A DNA stretch of 64,000 nt, taken from positions 248,001 to 312,000 of the forward strand of contig NZ_JARJBB010000007.1 of NCBI RefSeq assembly GCF_029269835.1, given 5' to 3'. The notes beneath the pieces are model-generated. The model did no database searches and was not told where the DNA came from. It was given only the letters and a program-made list of their open reading frames with translations. Positions 17,808 through 26,193 of this stretch are shown here, piece by piece. The translations under genes and the position numbers were made by a program. Each line of letters begins with the position of its first letter. Position 1 is the stretch's first letter. This DNA is from Streptomyces tropicalis (GTDB lineage: Bacteria; Actinomycetota; Actinomycetes; Streptomycetales; Streptomycetaceae).

Positions 17808-18236
17808 TCAGAAGGCCAGGAGGGGCCCGTAGCTCCGCATGACGCACTCGTTCGCGAACGTGCGTTCCTCGTCGACGTGTACGCCTCGCCACACGCCCTG
17901 CAGGGTGACGGTGACGGGCCGGAGGAGGAAGCTGCACCGGGGGCCGGACACCGGAGTGAGCGCGGCGAGCCGGCCCTGCGCCTGCTGGAGCGCGTCGCAG
18001 GCGGCCGCGGGCTGCGGGTGCGTGCCGCCGGGAGCGTAGGCGCAGGTGAGGGTGACGGCGCGTGCGGGCGCCGACGCCGCCCGGTTCACGGCGAGGACCA
18101 CGGCGGAGGGCGCGTACGGTGCGGGGGACGGCTCGGCGGCCGGCCGGCCCGAGGCGTGGACCGGGGCACTCAGGAGCGCGGTCGTGGCCGCGGCCGCCAG
18201 GGCGAGGACCGCGGAGCGCAGAGCCTTCCGGGGCAT
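17808..18236 (-). CDS. Streptomyces subtilisin inhibitor (SSI)-like secreted protease inhibitor
   Basis: This is a 142-residue precursor with a Sec signal peptide (KALRSAVLALAAAATTALLS, processing after about residue 28) and an SSI domain. The YAPSAVVLAV start and the ERTFANEC end are diagnostic. Cysteines 65, 80, 101 and 131 have the same spacing as the two SSI disulfides (15 and 30). Aligned to the SSI loop Cys-Pro-Met-Val-Tyr, the reactive site here is Cys-Ser-Phe103-Leu104-Leu. P1 is therefore Phe instead of Met, which predicts activity on subtilisin- or chymotrypsin-like proteases. An AGGAATTCGC leader precedes the ATG. Confidence 0.93.
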   Translation of the reverse strand: MPRKALRSAVLALAAAATTALLSAPVHASGRPAAEPSPAPYAPSAVVLAVNRAASAPARAVTLTCAYAPGGTHPQPAAACDALQQAQGRLAALTPVSGPRCSFLLRPVTVTLQGVWRGVHVDEERTFANECVMRSYGPLLAF

Positions 18237-18667
18237 GCGAATTCCTTCCTTCGACGGCGGGTCCGCCTCCGGGACCCGGTGCGGGGTCGCGGGCGAACGG
18301 GGTCTGTCCGCTGCGGAATTGTGCCGTCTCCTCCGGGTGCGGCTGTGCGTTCGCACACGTTTTTGCGCGCATGTGACGGTCCGTGAATGTCCGGATCCGT
18401 CCGCCCTCGGCCGGTCCGGCCTGCGGCGCACGGTCCGCGCGGGTCGGATTCCGACCTGATCCCGCGGGCCCGGGTACGTCCGAAAGAGGTGCCGTGATCC
18501 GGTGCCGGCCGAACTGCGCGGCGACGGCAGGGCCGGCCCGGGTCCGGACGTCGCGTCAGGCCCCCGGACGGCCGCCTCCCCGCGTGCACGAACCGCGAAG
18601 GGTCGCTTTGCGCCTTACCTCCTGCAGGACTTGCGGCGTGGGGGGTGACTTGTGATCAAATCTGGCG
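18237..18667. other. Intergenic region between divergent SSI and DUF2993 genes
   Basis: These 431 bases hold no convincing gene. They must contain the promoters of the inhibitor (minus strand) and of the DUF2993 gene (plus strand). The region around 18325–18380 is rich in short T/G runs, and 18640–18665 is locally AT-rich. I see no clear -10/-35 pair or long inverted repeat. Confidence 0.5.
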
Positions 18668-19915
18668 ATGCGTACCCCCCACATACAGGCGCATCATCCT
18701 GATCAGTCGGACGGTCCACCGCCCGAACGGGTTCCACCAGGAGGTTCCCGCAACCCGTACGACGAACTGGCGGCGCTGGCGGACGACCCGCTGGAGATGT
18801 TCACCGACGGCACCCGGCCGATCCCCCGGGACGACGACACCGAGGAGCCCTGGTCCCCGCCCAACCACCGGCGCGGCAGCCGGCGCCGCAACCGCGCCAC
18901 GGGCCTGCCCACGATGGTCAAGGTCCTGGCCTGGGTGGTCACCCTCGCCTGCCTCGTCACCCTCGCCGACCGCTGGGCCCTCCTCTACGCCGAGCACAAG
19001 GCGTCCGACCAGCTGAAGGACCGGCTCCACCTGGCCGCCGCGCCCGAGGTCCGGATCGGCGGTTTCCCCTTCCTGACCCAACTGGCCGCGCGGCGCCTGG
19101 ACTCGGTGCGGATCACCGTCCCGGACATCCCGGCCCACCGGGTCACCCTCACCCAGGTCACCGCCGCCGCCCGCGGCATCCGCATCGACGGCGACGGGCC
19201 GACGCAGGTGAGTGGCGCGCTCGTACCGCAGCTGCACGGTCAGGTCCTGCTCTCCTTCGCCGACTTGGACCGCGAACTCGGCGCCTCGCAGGTGGCCTTC
19301 ACCTCCCGGGGCCCCGACAAGGTCCAGGCCCGGGGCTCCCTGCGCGTCGCCGGCAACGACCTGCGCGTCCGGGCCGACGTCCGCATCCGGCGCGCCGGGG
19401 ACCTCGGCATCGCCACCTCCGTGGACGGCATGCAGCTCGACATCGGCGACCTCGCGACGTACCGGCCCGGCACCGGACCCTCCGAGGGCCTGCACCTGAC
19501 CCGCGCCTCGGCCCGGCGGCTCACCCAGGAGGCCGCGAGGATCAGGGCCTTCCTCGCCGTACCGGAGATCGTGCACCGCCTCGGGGTTCCCGACAGCGCC
19601 GTGCGGACCGCGCTGCACGACGAGGACAAGCTCCACGCCCTCACCGGCGTGCCCCGCTTCCTCCATGCCCTGACCCGGATGAACCTCGTGGACGTGGCGC
19701 TCGCCCACCCGGCGCTGCTGAAGCGGCTGGGGATCGACCTGTCCCTCCTCACCTCCCTGACCAAGCTGACCCGCCCTCAGGTCGCCGACCGCTTCTCCTT
19801 CTCCTTCCGCCTCCCGAAGCCGCCGTCGGGCACCATGCGGCTGGAGCGGCTGGCCGTGGACAAGGACGGCATCCGCGCCTACGTGTCGGGGGCGGGGCTG
19901 CTGCTGGGACGCTGA
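18668..19915 (+). CDS. DUF2993 (LmeA-like) membrane-anchored lipid-binding protein
   Basis: This is a 415-residue protein. It has an acidic, proline-rich cytosolic N-terminus of about 90 residues, one membrane anchor (VKVLAWVVTLACLVTLADRW) and a large extracellular DUF2993 domain. That domain contains VRIGGFPFLTQLAARRLDSV and repeated beta-strand patterns such as GSLRVAGNDLRVRADVRI. The family includes mycobacterial LmeA, a phospholipid-binding protein. The role in Streptomyces is not established. ATG 18668 has no good ribosome site. Confidence 0.85.
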   Translation: MRTPHIQAHHPDQSDGPPPERVPPGGSRNPYDELAALADDPLEMFTDGTRPIPRDDDTEEPWSPPNHRRGSRRRNRATGLPTMVKVLAWVVTLACLVTLADRWALLYAEHKASDQLKDRLHLAAAPEVRIGGFPFLTQLAARRLDSVRITVPDIPAHRVTLTQVTAAARGIRIDGDGPTQVSGALVPQLHGQVLLSFADLDRELGASQVAFTSRGPDKVQARGSLRVAGNDLRVRADVRIRRAGDLGIATSVDGMQLDIGDLATYRPGTGPSEGLHLTRASARRLTQEAARIRAFLAVPEIVHRLGVPDSAVRTALHDEDKLHALTGVPRFLHALTRMNLVDVALAHPALLKRLGIDLSLLTSLTKLTRPQVADRFSFSFRLPKPPSGTMRLERLAVDKDGIRAYVSGAGLLLGR

Positions 19916-20350
19916 CCCCGGTCCCCCTCCGCCCGCCCGGCCCGGCCGAGTCGCCCGGGTCCGGCAGGGGGCGCCCGGTGGAGGCCGGAGAGGCCGGGAG
20001 GCAGGCGACGGGGCGCCGTCCGTCGCGGCCGCGCGGGGCCCGGCGCGTCGCGGACCCCTGCGCGTCGTCTTCGCCTTCCGTACGCGTGGGCGGTCGGACG
20101 CGTTGACATGCGGCCAGAAATGCACGCCGGGTGACCACCCGGGTTCGCGGAACCGGAACACGCCGGGTCACGGCGCCCGTCCGGGGACGTCGGCTCCGGC
20201 CGGGACCGGCAGACGGTCCCGCGGGGCGTGCGCTCACCCTGTCGGCCGATACCGGCCGGATGCCGCTTCCCGCCTGCGGTGCCGCGGCGGACGCCGGTCT
20301 CCGGTGTCCGCGGTCCTGCGCGGCCCGGAGGCGCGCCGTACGTTGGCCAG
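19916..20350. other. Intergenic region upstream of the two-component pair
   Basis: These 435 bases hold no gene. The 3' end carries TACGTT (20339–20344) six bases before the kinase ATG, the spacing of a leaderless -10 box. A TTGACA occurs at 20103–20108 but no -10 lies at the right distance. The rest is GC-rich without clear signals. Confidence 0.45.
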
Positions 20351-21580
20351 ATGGAAGTGATCACCCGCGGGAAGCGGGACCCGGGGCCGGGGATCGGCGT
20401 GCTGGACGTGCTGGGGTCGATGGCGCTGTTCGCCCTGTCCGTCCTCGCCTCGTGCATCGTTCCGCACGAGCACCGCCTCCAGCTGCGGGAGTCCGCGGTG
20501 GTGCTCGCCGCCGTGGGCTGCACGGCGCTGCTGTGGCGCCGCCGCCACCCGTTCGGCACCGTCGCCGTCGCGGTCGGCTGCGGAGTGGCCTTCCAGCTCC
20601 TCGGGTTCCGGGCGAGCCCTATCGTGACGAGCCCCCTGGTCGTATCGGTCTACACGGTGGCCGCCCGTACGGACCGGCGAACCGCCTGGCTGGTCGCCTC
20701 CGCCGCGGCCGGGATCCTGATCGGGTCCGCCGTCGTGTGCGCCGACGGATCCTGGCTGGAACCGGACACGGCCGCGATGCTGGCGTGGACGGCCCTGCCG
20801 GCCGCGGTCGGCGACGGGGTGCGGTCCCGGCGGGCCTACGTGGCCGCGGTCGAGGAGCGCGCGGAGCACGCCGAACGCACCCGCGAGCAGGAGGCCCGGC
20901 AGCGGGTGGCAGCCGAACGGGTGCGCATCGCAAGGGAGTTGCACGACGTGGTCGCCCATCACATCGCCCTGATCAACGCGCAGGCGGGGGTCGCCGCGCA
21001 TCTGGGGGAGCACCGGCCCGAGCAGCTCGTGGCCGCGCTGGAGGACATCCGCGAGACCAGCAGGTCCGCCCTGGACGAACTGCGGGTGACCGTCGCCCTG
21101 CTGCGCCAGTCCGACGACCCCGAGGCACCCCGCGACCCGATTCCGGGCCTGGCGCAGGTGCCGACGCTGCTGGCCTCCTTCGAGCGCGCCGGTCTGGCCG
21201 TGCGCCATGCCCGGCACGGCTCCGCCGAACCGCTCGCGCCGGCGGTGGACGTGGCCGCGTACCGCATCGTGCAGGAGGCCCTGACCAACGTGCGCAAGCA
21301 CGCGGGCGCCGATCACGCGCGCCTGTACCTGCACTACCGCCCGACGTGGCTGACGATCACCGTCGAGGACGACGGGCCGGCCGCCTCGTACGAACCCCAG
21401 CCGGGGACCGGGCACGGGCTGATCGGGATGCGCGAGCGGGCCGCGAGCGTCGGCGGGCGGCTCAGCGCACGCGCCCGGCCGGAGGGCGGGTTCACGGTGA
21501 CGGCCGAACTGCCGCTGCGGCCGGGCGCGGTGGTGGCGGACGCGGTGTCCGCCGGTGGAGCCGAGGAGGAACGGCGATGA
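20351..21580 (+). CDS. Two-component sensor histidine kinase (HisKA_3/DesK type)
   Basis: This is a 409-residue membrane kinase. About five N-terminal spans fill residues 15–165, starting at LGSMALFALSVLAS. The HisKA_3 box is ARELHDVVAHHIALIN with His198 as acceptor, and the HATPase_c domain has EALTNVRKHAGAD and GHGLIGMRERA. Its stop overlaps the start of the response-regulator gene (ATGA), so the two are one coupled unit. No ribosome site precedes the ATG. A TACGTT box six bases upstream suggests a leaderless message. The signal sensed is unknown. Confidence 0.93.
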   Translation: MEVITRGKRDPGPGIGVLDVLGSMALFALSVLASCIVPHEHRLQLRESAVVLAAVGCTALLWRRRHPFGTVAVAVGCGVAFQLLGFRASPIVTSPLVVSVYTVAARTDRRTAWLVASAAAGILIGSAVVCADGSWLEPDTAAMLAWTALPAAVGDGVRSRRAYVAAVEERAEHAERTREQEARQRVAAERVRIARELHDVVAHHIALINAQAGVAAHLGEHRPEQLVAALEDIRETSRSALDELRVTVALLRQSDDPEAPRDPIPGLAQVPTLLASFERAGLAVRHARHGSAEPLAPAVDVAAYRIVQEALTNVRKHAGADHARLYLHYRPTWLTITVEDDGPAASYEPQPGTGHGLIGMRERAASVGGRLSARARPEGGFTVTAELPLRPGAVVADAVSAGGAEEERR

Positions 21581-22272
21581 CCATCCGGGTGCTGCTGACC
21601 GACGACCAGGCCCTGCTGCGGGGCACCTTCCGGATGCTGTTCGACGCGGCCGGGGACATGGAGACCGTCGGCGAGGCGTCCGACGGGCTGGAGGCCGTGG
21701 AGCTGGCCCGTACACTCCGCCCCGACGTGGTCCTCATGGACATCCGGATGCCCGGCACGGACGGGCTGGCCGCCACGCGGATGATCTGCGGGGCCGAGGA
21801 CCTGGCGGAGGTGAAGGTGCTCATCCTGACCACGTTCGAGAACGACGAGTACGTCGCGGAGGCGCTGCGGGCCGGGGCGAGCGGGTTCCTCGGCAAGGGG
21901 GCACGGCCGGAGGACCTGCTGGACGCCGTCCGGACCGTGGCCGCGGGCGACGCCCTCCTCTCCCCCACCGCCACCCGCGCCCTGATCACGCGGTTCCTCG
22001 CCCAGCCCGCTCCTGCGCAGCCGGCCGGGCACGGCCGGCTGGAGTGCCTCACGCCGAGGGAGCGGGACGTGGTCGGGCTCGTCGCCCTGGGCCTGTCCAA
22101 CGACGACATCGCCGAGCGCCTCTTCGTCAGCCCGCTGACCGCGAAGACGCACGTGAACCGGGCGATGACCAAACTCGGCGCCCGCGACCGGGCCCAGCTC
22201 GTGGTGATCGCCTACCAGGACGGCCTGGTCCAGGTGACGGAGGCCGCCCCTCCGCCCGCCGCCCGGCTCTGA
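21577..22272 (+). CDS. NarL/FixJ-type response regulator
   Basis: This is a 231-residue partner of the preceding kinase. The receiver domain (1–120) has Asp9/Asp10, the phospho-acceptor Asp55 in VVLMDIRMPGTDG, and Thr/Lys switch residues in ILTTFEND and GFLGKGA. The C-terminal LuxR helix-turn-helix has LTPRERDVVGLVALGLSNDD and SPLTAKTHVNRAMTKLGARD. It should bind DNA as a dimer when phosphorylated. The target genes are not evident from context. Confidence 0.95.
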   Translation: MTIRVLLTDDQALLRGTFRMLFDAAGDMETVGEASDGLEAVELARTLRPDVVLMDIRMPGTDGLAATRMICGAEDLAEVKVLILTTFENDEYVAEALRAGASGFLGKGARPEDLLDAVRTVAAGDALLSPTATRALITRFLAQPAPAQPAGHGRLECLTPRERDVVGLVALGLSNDDIAERLFVSPLTAKTHVNRAMTKLGARDRAQLVVIAYQDGLVQVTEAAPPPAARL

Positions 22273-22887
22273 CCGGACCGGCGGCGGGACGCGGCCGCGG
22301 ATCGCACCGGGACCGGAGGGGGTGCCGCACCACGGACGCGGGCGGTACCCCGCGCTTCGGACGCGCCTCGCCCCCCGCACTCGAGCGACTCCCATCGGCA
22401 CCGTGATCCCGACCAGGGCTGCTGCGCGGCTGCGGGCGGCCACCGGCCGTGCCGCGGGGCAGGGGGTGGTTACCGGCCGTGTCGGAGGGGTGGGGGTGAA
22501 CAGGGCGGGTGGCGGGCCGGGAGCCCCGGCGCCGGCCCGCGGGATCACGGCCGCCGACAGGCGGGGAGCCGGGCCACAGGCACCCGGAGTACCCGGCGGA
22601 CCGGAAGCAGGGCCCCAGCAGGTGAGGGCCCTGCCGGCGCCGGTGCGGGCCGCCACCCGGTGGCGGGGTACCCCGCCACCCGGCTGTACCGCGCCCCCCA
22701 CCCGGCGGTAGGCCGGACCGGCGGATACCGCAGCCGCAGTAGCCGGGAAAGACTGCACGTGGACGACGCGCGAGGGCCCCCTCCCGAGCCAAGCTGGGTG
22801 ACGTAACGAGGTCGGACCACGGTGTCCGGTCCTCACGCGACGCAAGGCAGTACCGCGACGCGAGGCAGTACAGAGAGGAACCCCGAC
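22273..22887. repeat. Repeat-rich non-coding region before the zinc-finger gene
   Basis: These 615 bases hold no supported gene but several repeats. A 30-base-period imperfect tandem repeat starts with ACCGGCCGTG at 22442 and again at 22472. A perfect 22-base palindrome lies at 22659–22680 (left arm GGTGGCGGGG, centre TA, right arm CCCCGCCACC). An 18-base tandem duplication lies at 22837–22854 and 22855–22872 (unit GCGACGCAAGGCAGTACC with two differences), just before the next gene's ribosome site. The roles are unknown; the palindrome could be an operator or a cruciform-type terminator. Confidence 0.6.
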
Positions 22888-23226
22888 ATGTCTGCTGCGC
22901 ACCAGGAATGCCGCACCATCCGCGACCTGCTCGCCGGCCACGCCCTCCAGGTCCTGAGCCCCGAGGAGACCCGTGCGGTCGGCGCCCACCTGGCGGCCTG
23001 CCCCGCCTGCCGCGACGAGCACGACTGCCTCGCCACGGTGGCCGCGCACCTGACCGCCCTCCGGCACTGCCTGACCGGTGCGACCGGGCCGGAGCAGGGG
23101 TCGCGCATCGGGCGCCAGCAGGCCGGCCGGCCGCGCGGACGGCGCGGGGCGCCCCGGGACGGCCTGCTCGCCTCCCTCACGCTGCCCCAGTGGGTCGACC
23201 GGATGGCCGTGGCGTACGCGAGGTGA
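22888..23226 (+). CDS. Zinc-finger anti-sigma-factor-like protein (zf-HC2)
   Basis: This is a 112-residue soluble protein. The N-terminal half is a zf-HC2/ZAS domain: Cys at residue 8 (ECRTIRDLLAGHALQVL) and the His-x3-Cys-x2-Cys motif HLAACPAC at about residues 36–43. Such domains bind zinc and often hold an ECF sigma factor inactive. No sigma gene and no membrane segment is present, so its partner is unknown. A GAGAGGA ribosome site supports ATG 22888. The C-terminal part (LTLPQWVDRMAVAYAR) looks conserved-like but unfamiliar. Confidence 0.8.
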   Translation: MSAAHQECRTIRDLLAGHALQVLSPEETRAVGAHLAACPACRDEHDCLATVAAHLTALRHCLTGATGPEQGSRIGRQQAGRPRGRRGAPRDGLLASLTLPQWVDRMAVAYAR

Positions 23227-23264
23227 CGGCCTCGCCTGCACGGCGGCGGGCCGCGCGACGGACC

Positions 23265-23999
23265 TCACCCGGTGAGCTGGTAGATGCTCTTCCCCGTGAA
23301 CCACAGGCCGACGACCAGGCAGAGCACGACGATCGCCTGGTCCTGGTGGCCCTCCAGCCAGGAGCGCATCGCCAGCAGCCGGGCCCTGGCGGCCGTCGGC
23401 GCGAAGACCACGTACAGCTCGGCGGCGAGCAGGCTCGCGGTCGCGAGCAGGCAGAAGGAGAACAGCGCGATCCAGGTCGTGAAGTGGGAGGTGTCCGCCT
23501 CCACCACGGCCGTCGCGCCCGCCGCGACCAGGCCCCAGGGCTGGAGCAGCACCGCGAGGCCCGCCGCGGTCCACACTGTGGTGCGGTCCAGGCGGGCGGA
23601 CAACCACGACGAGGAGCGTCTGCCCGGGCGCGCCGCCGGGGAGGCGGGCGCGGTGCCCGCGGAACCGGCCGGGGCCGCGCCGTCGGCCGGGGACGTCCCT
23701 CGGGCGGAGCGGTCCGTGCGGCGGCGGCGCCGGTACTCGCCGTACCCGACGAGCGACACGCCGATGGCCAGCTTGAGGGCCAGGACCGCCGTCGAGGGCG
23801 GGGACTTGGGCGGCGGGGGGTGTCCGCCGGTGATGGCCAGGACGATCGCTATCACCGCGACGAGGCACGCCAGCCAGCCGAGGATGAACGTGAGCCCCTT
23901 CCACGCCCCGCGCGCCGAGGCGACGAGCAGGACGAAGGCCATGAGCGGCAGCGGATTCAGCGTGATGGCCAGGCCGATGAGCAGCAGATCGAGGATCAT
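23265..23999 (-). CDS. GAP-family (Sap/LysE-like) membrane protein
   Basis: This is a 244-residue integral membrane protein with six spans. It begins with LLLIGLAITLNPLPLMAFVL and has a central cytosolic Arg/Ala/Pro-rich loop (about residues 85–130). The arrangement matches the GAP family (peptidoglycolipid addressing/export, related to mycobacterial Gap and Sap), which is LysE-like in fold. The transported species is unknown. The ATG is supported by position at the first span, but its ribosome site is weak. Confidence 0.75.
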   Translation of the reverse strand: MILDLLLIGLAITLNPLPLMAFVLLVASARGAWKGLTFILGWLACLVAVIAIVLAITGGHPPPPKSPPSTAVLALKLAIGVSLVGYGEYRRRRRTDRSARGTSPADGAAPAGSAGTAPASPAARPGRRSSSWLSARLDRTTVWTAAGLAVLLQPWGLVAAGATAVVEADTSHFTTWIALFSFCLLATASLLAAELYVVFAPTAARARLLAMRSWLEGHQDQAIVVLCLVVGLWFTGKSIYQLTG

Positions 24000-24144
24000 G
24001 GTGACCCCACGTGTCGGTTCCTCCCGAGCGTAGGCACAGGCCCCTGCCCGCACATCTCGGGTGATCGGCGCGGAACGGACGCCTCGGGACCGGCGTGCCC
24101 GCCGTCCGTGCGTGCCGCACCCTGAGGGGGAAAGGAGCGACGCC

Positions 24145-24180
24145 ATGGCGACGACTGCCGTCCCGGCCCCGGCCTGCTGA
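24145..24180 (+). CDS. Eleven-residue leader ORF coupled to the BrkB-like gene
   Basis: An AAAGGAG ribosome site at 24130–24136 precedes ATG 24145, which opens an ORF of 11 codons (MATTAVPAPAC). Its stop TGA shares its A with the start codon of the next gene (TGATG). The downstream gene has no ribosome site of its own, so ribosomes finishing this minicistron probably restart there. It may be a translational coupler or attenuation leader, or simply a mis-set start, although no longer in-frame extension exists. Confidence 0.5.
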   Translation: MATTAVPAPAC

Positions 24181-25136
24181 TGCCGCCCGGCGGACCGGAG
24201 CACGGCCGGGGGAACGGGCACGGCCACGGGGCGGGGAGCGGTTGCGGGCACGAGGTGGGGACGGGGTCGCGGCGGACGCGGACCGGCCGGCTCGTCGACA
24301 CGGCGAAAGCGCTGCACCGGAGGGCCGAGAGCCGCTTCCCCCTGATCACCCACCTCGCCGACCGCATGGTGTCGGTGAACATCTTCGACTCCGCCACCCG
24401 GCTGGCCGCGCAGTCCTTCCTGACCGCCGTCCCGCTGCTGTTCGTGGTGGCGGCCTACGCTCCCCCGGTGCTCCGGCACCAGCTCGTCACGTCGATCCGC
24501 GCCGTGTTCGGCCTCACGGGCCCCGCGGACGCCGAGATCGAGCAGGTGTTCCAGCCGTCCACGGGGAACCTGCGGCAGGCCACCGGTGTGATCGGCGGGC
24601 TGATGGTCCTGCTCTCGGCGACCGCGGTCAGCAGAGCGCTGCAACGGCTGTGCAAGCGGGCGTGGGAGATTCCCCGTGCGGGCACCCGCATCGCGCCGTG
24701 GCGGTGGCTGGCCTGGCTGGTCCTGTGGCTGTCCGCGCTGGTCCTCCAGGGCCCGGTGCACAGCGGCTTCGGGCTGGGCGCCTGGCTGGGGCTCCCGCTG
24801 ACCCTGGTCACACAGATCCTGCTGTGGTGGTGGACCCAGCACCTGCTGCTGGGCGGGCTGGTGCGCTGGCGGCCGCTGCTGCCGGGCTCCGTGGCGACGG
24901 GGGCCGTGCTGACCGCACTGACCGTGACCGCGCGCCTGTACATGCCGCGCGCGCTGAACCGCACGCTCACCGAGTACGGCTCCGTGGGCTCCGTGTTCGT
25001 CCTGCTGTCGTGGCTGATCGTGGTCTGCGTCGCCGCGGCGCTCAGTGTGACCACCGGTGCCGTCCTGGCGCAGGAGCCGTTCCTGAGCGGGCGGCTCGGC
25101 AGCCCGCCTGCGCGCAGGGACGCCCCGGTGCCCTGA
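24180..25136 (+). CDS. YihY/BrkB-family inner membrane protein
   Basis: This is a 318-residue membrane protein with six spans and the family core. AAQSFLTAVPLLFVVAAYAP, VIGGLMVLLSATAVSRALQR and GSVGSVFVLLSWLIVVC are the most typical stretches. The N-terminal 35 residues are Gly/His-rich. The family was once annotated as RNase BN. Its real function is unclear, with lipid or transport roles proposed. Translation appears coupled to the short ORF just upstream. Confidence 0.85.
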   Translation: MPPGGPEHGRGNGHGHGAGSGCGHEVGTGSRRTRTGRLVDTAKALHRRAESRFPLITHLADRMVSVNIFDSATRLAAQSFLTAVPLLFVVAAYAPPVLRHQLVTSIRAVFGLTGPADAEIEQVFQPSTGNLRQATGVIGGLMVLLSATAVSRALQRLCKRAWEIPRAGTRIAPWRWLAWLVLWLSALVLQGPVHSGFGLGAWLGLPLTLVTQILLWWWTQHLLLGGLVRWRPLLPGSVATGAVLTALTVTARLYMPRALNRTLTEYGSVGSVFVLLSWLIVVCVAAALSVTTGAVLAQEPFLSGRLGSPPARRDAPVP

Positions 25137-25169
25137 GCGCCAGGGCCGGGCGGGCCGCTCACCGGCGAA

Positions 25170-25205
25170 GCCCTGCTCCCGTGCGCGGACGCGGGGGAGC
25201 AGGGC
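25170..25205. terminator. Bidirectional terminator hairpin
   Basis: GCCCTGCTCCC (25170–25180) pairs perfectly with GGGAGCAGGGC (25195–25205) around a 14-base loop. It separates the convergent BrkB-like and HNH-nuclease genes and can serve both. Confidence 0.75.
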
Positions 25206-25259
25206 GGGCCGGCCGCGGCGGGGCCGGCGGTCACCGCGCACAGGCGGACGCGCGGGGCG

Positions 25260-25889
25260 TCAGCCGGTGCAGGTGTCGAGCATGGAGGAGAGCGCCGACT
25301 TCTCGGCGTCGGTGCTGGTCAGCTTCCAGACGGACTTGATGTGCGTGTAGTCCTTGGCGTACGTGCACCAGATGGTGTGGTTCGTGGGCTTCCAGTCCGC
25401 GGGACCGCTGTCGGACTTGGAGGAGTTGGAGGACTCCGAGGCGATGAGCAGTTGGGGGTCCTTCAGGTCGTTGCCGAAGGCCGTGCGCTGGTCGGCGGTC
25501 CAGGTGTCGGCGCCGGAGCGCCAGGCCTCGGCCAGGGGGACCATGTGGTCGATGGTGGCCTGGGCGACGTCGGTGACGGTCCTGTCGTCGTAGGCGGAGT
25601 ACCAGGAGCCGCTGGCGGGCTGGCAGTGGTCGGGCTTGTCCTGGACGTCCTTGCCGTCCCGGGCGAGGACGTCCTGACGGGTGGTGCAGCCGTCGGACTG
25701 CTTGGACCAGATGTCGAACTTGTCGCGTGCATAGCCGTCCATCGAGTGCGGCGCGGCGACCGTGAGGGCGGCGAGTTCGGTGCGGGCCGTCGCGGTGGAC
25801 GGCGGGGCCGGCGGATCGGCGAGGGCGGGTGCTGCGGATATGCCGAGTACCAGCAGCGCTGCGGGCAGGCCGTAGGCGGCGCGACGCAT
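25260..25889 (-). CDS. Secreted HNH endonuclease family protein (DUF1524-like)
   Basis: This is a 209-residue protein with a Sec signal peptide ending at about ALA24 (AALLVLGISAAPALA). The HNH core is ATIDHMVPLAEAWRSGA (Asp114, His115), then NDLKDPQLLIAS and KPTNHTIWCTYAKDY, the usual pattern of Streptomyces extracellular nucleases. Four cysteines (68, 89, 175, 207) could form two disulfides. The likely role is degrading DNA or RNA outside the cell. A GGAGA site precedes ATG 25889. Confidence 0.9.
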   Translation of the reverse strand: MRRAAYGLPAALLVLGISAAPALADPPAPPSTATARTELAALTVAAPHSMDGYARDKFDIWSKQSDGCTTRQDVLARDGKDVQDKPDHCQPASGSWYSAYDDRTVTDVAQATIDHMVPLAEAWRSGADTWTADQRTAFGNDLKDPQLLIASESSNSSKSDSGPADWKPTNHTIWCTYAKDYTHIKSVWKLTSTDAEKSALSSMLDTCTG

Positions 25890-26193
25890 GAAGTCTCCAT
25901 AAGATGTGGGGGGTTGGAGAAGTATTCATGAGATAAGCGCACTATCGGACTGGTTCGCTACGCGCGTTGACGATGTGCAACAAGTCCCCCACGGCTCCTT
26001 CACCGTTCGAACACCGGAGCGAGTGGATGGCGGACGTTCGACCTCTGGGGACTACGTCAACGAGGTTGCTGCGAAACGGAGTTGACCGGCCCGCCCGCAG
26101 ACGGACGTGCGGAGGCGGGGCAGCACCGTCCGGGTCCGGTCGGCGCGGGGCGAGCCGGGCCCCATCGGCCCGCGTGGCTGCCGACCGGTGGGG
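25890..26193. other. Intergenic region between HNH nuclease and tpg
   Basis: These 304 bases hold no gene. The first 60 bases (around 25900–25970) are AT-richer than the surroundings and should hold the nuclease promoter. The remainder follows the tpg stop. No clear inverted repeat was found. Confidence 0.4.

Noticed and set aside
20103..20130. A promoter built on TTGACA at 20103
   Set aside because: No -10 sequence lies 16–19 bases downstream.
22322..22711. A possible 129-aa plus-strand protein in the repeat-rich gap
   Set aside because: It has no ribosome site, a Gly/Ala/Pro/Arg-only composition and repeats inside it. Treated as non-coding.
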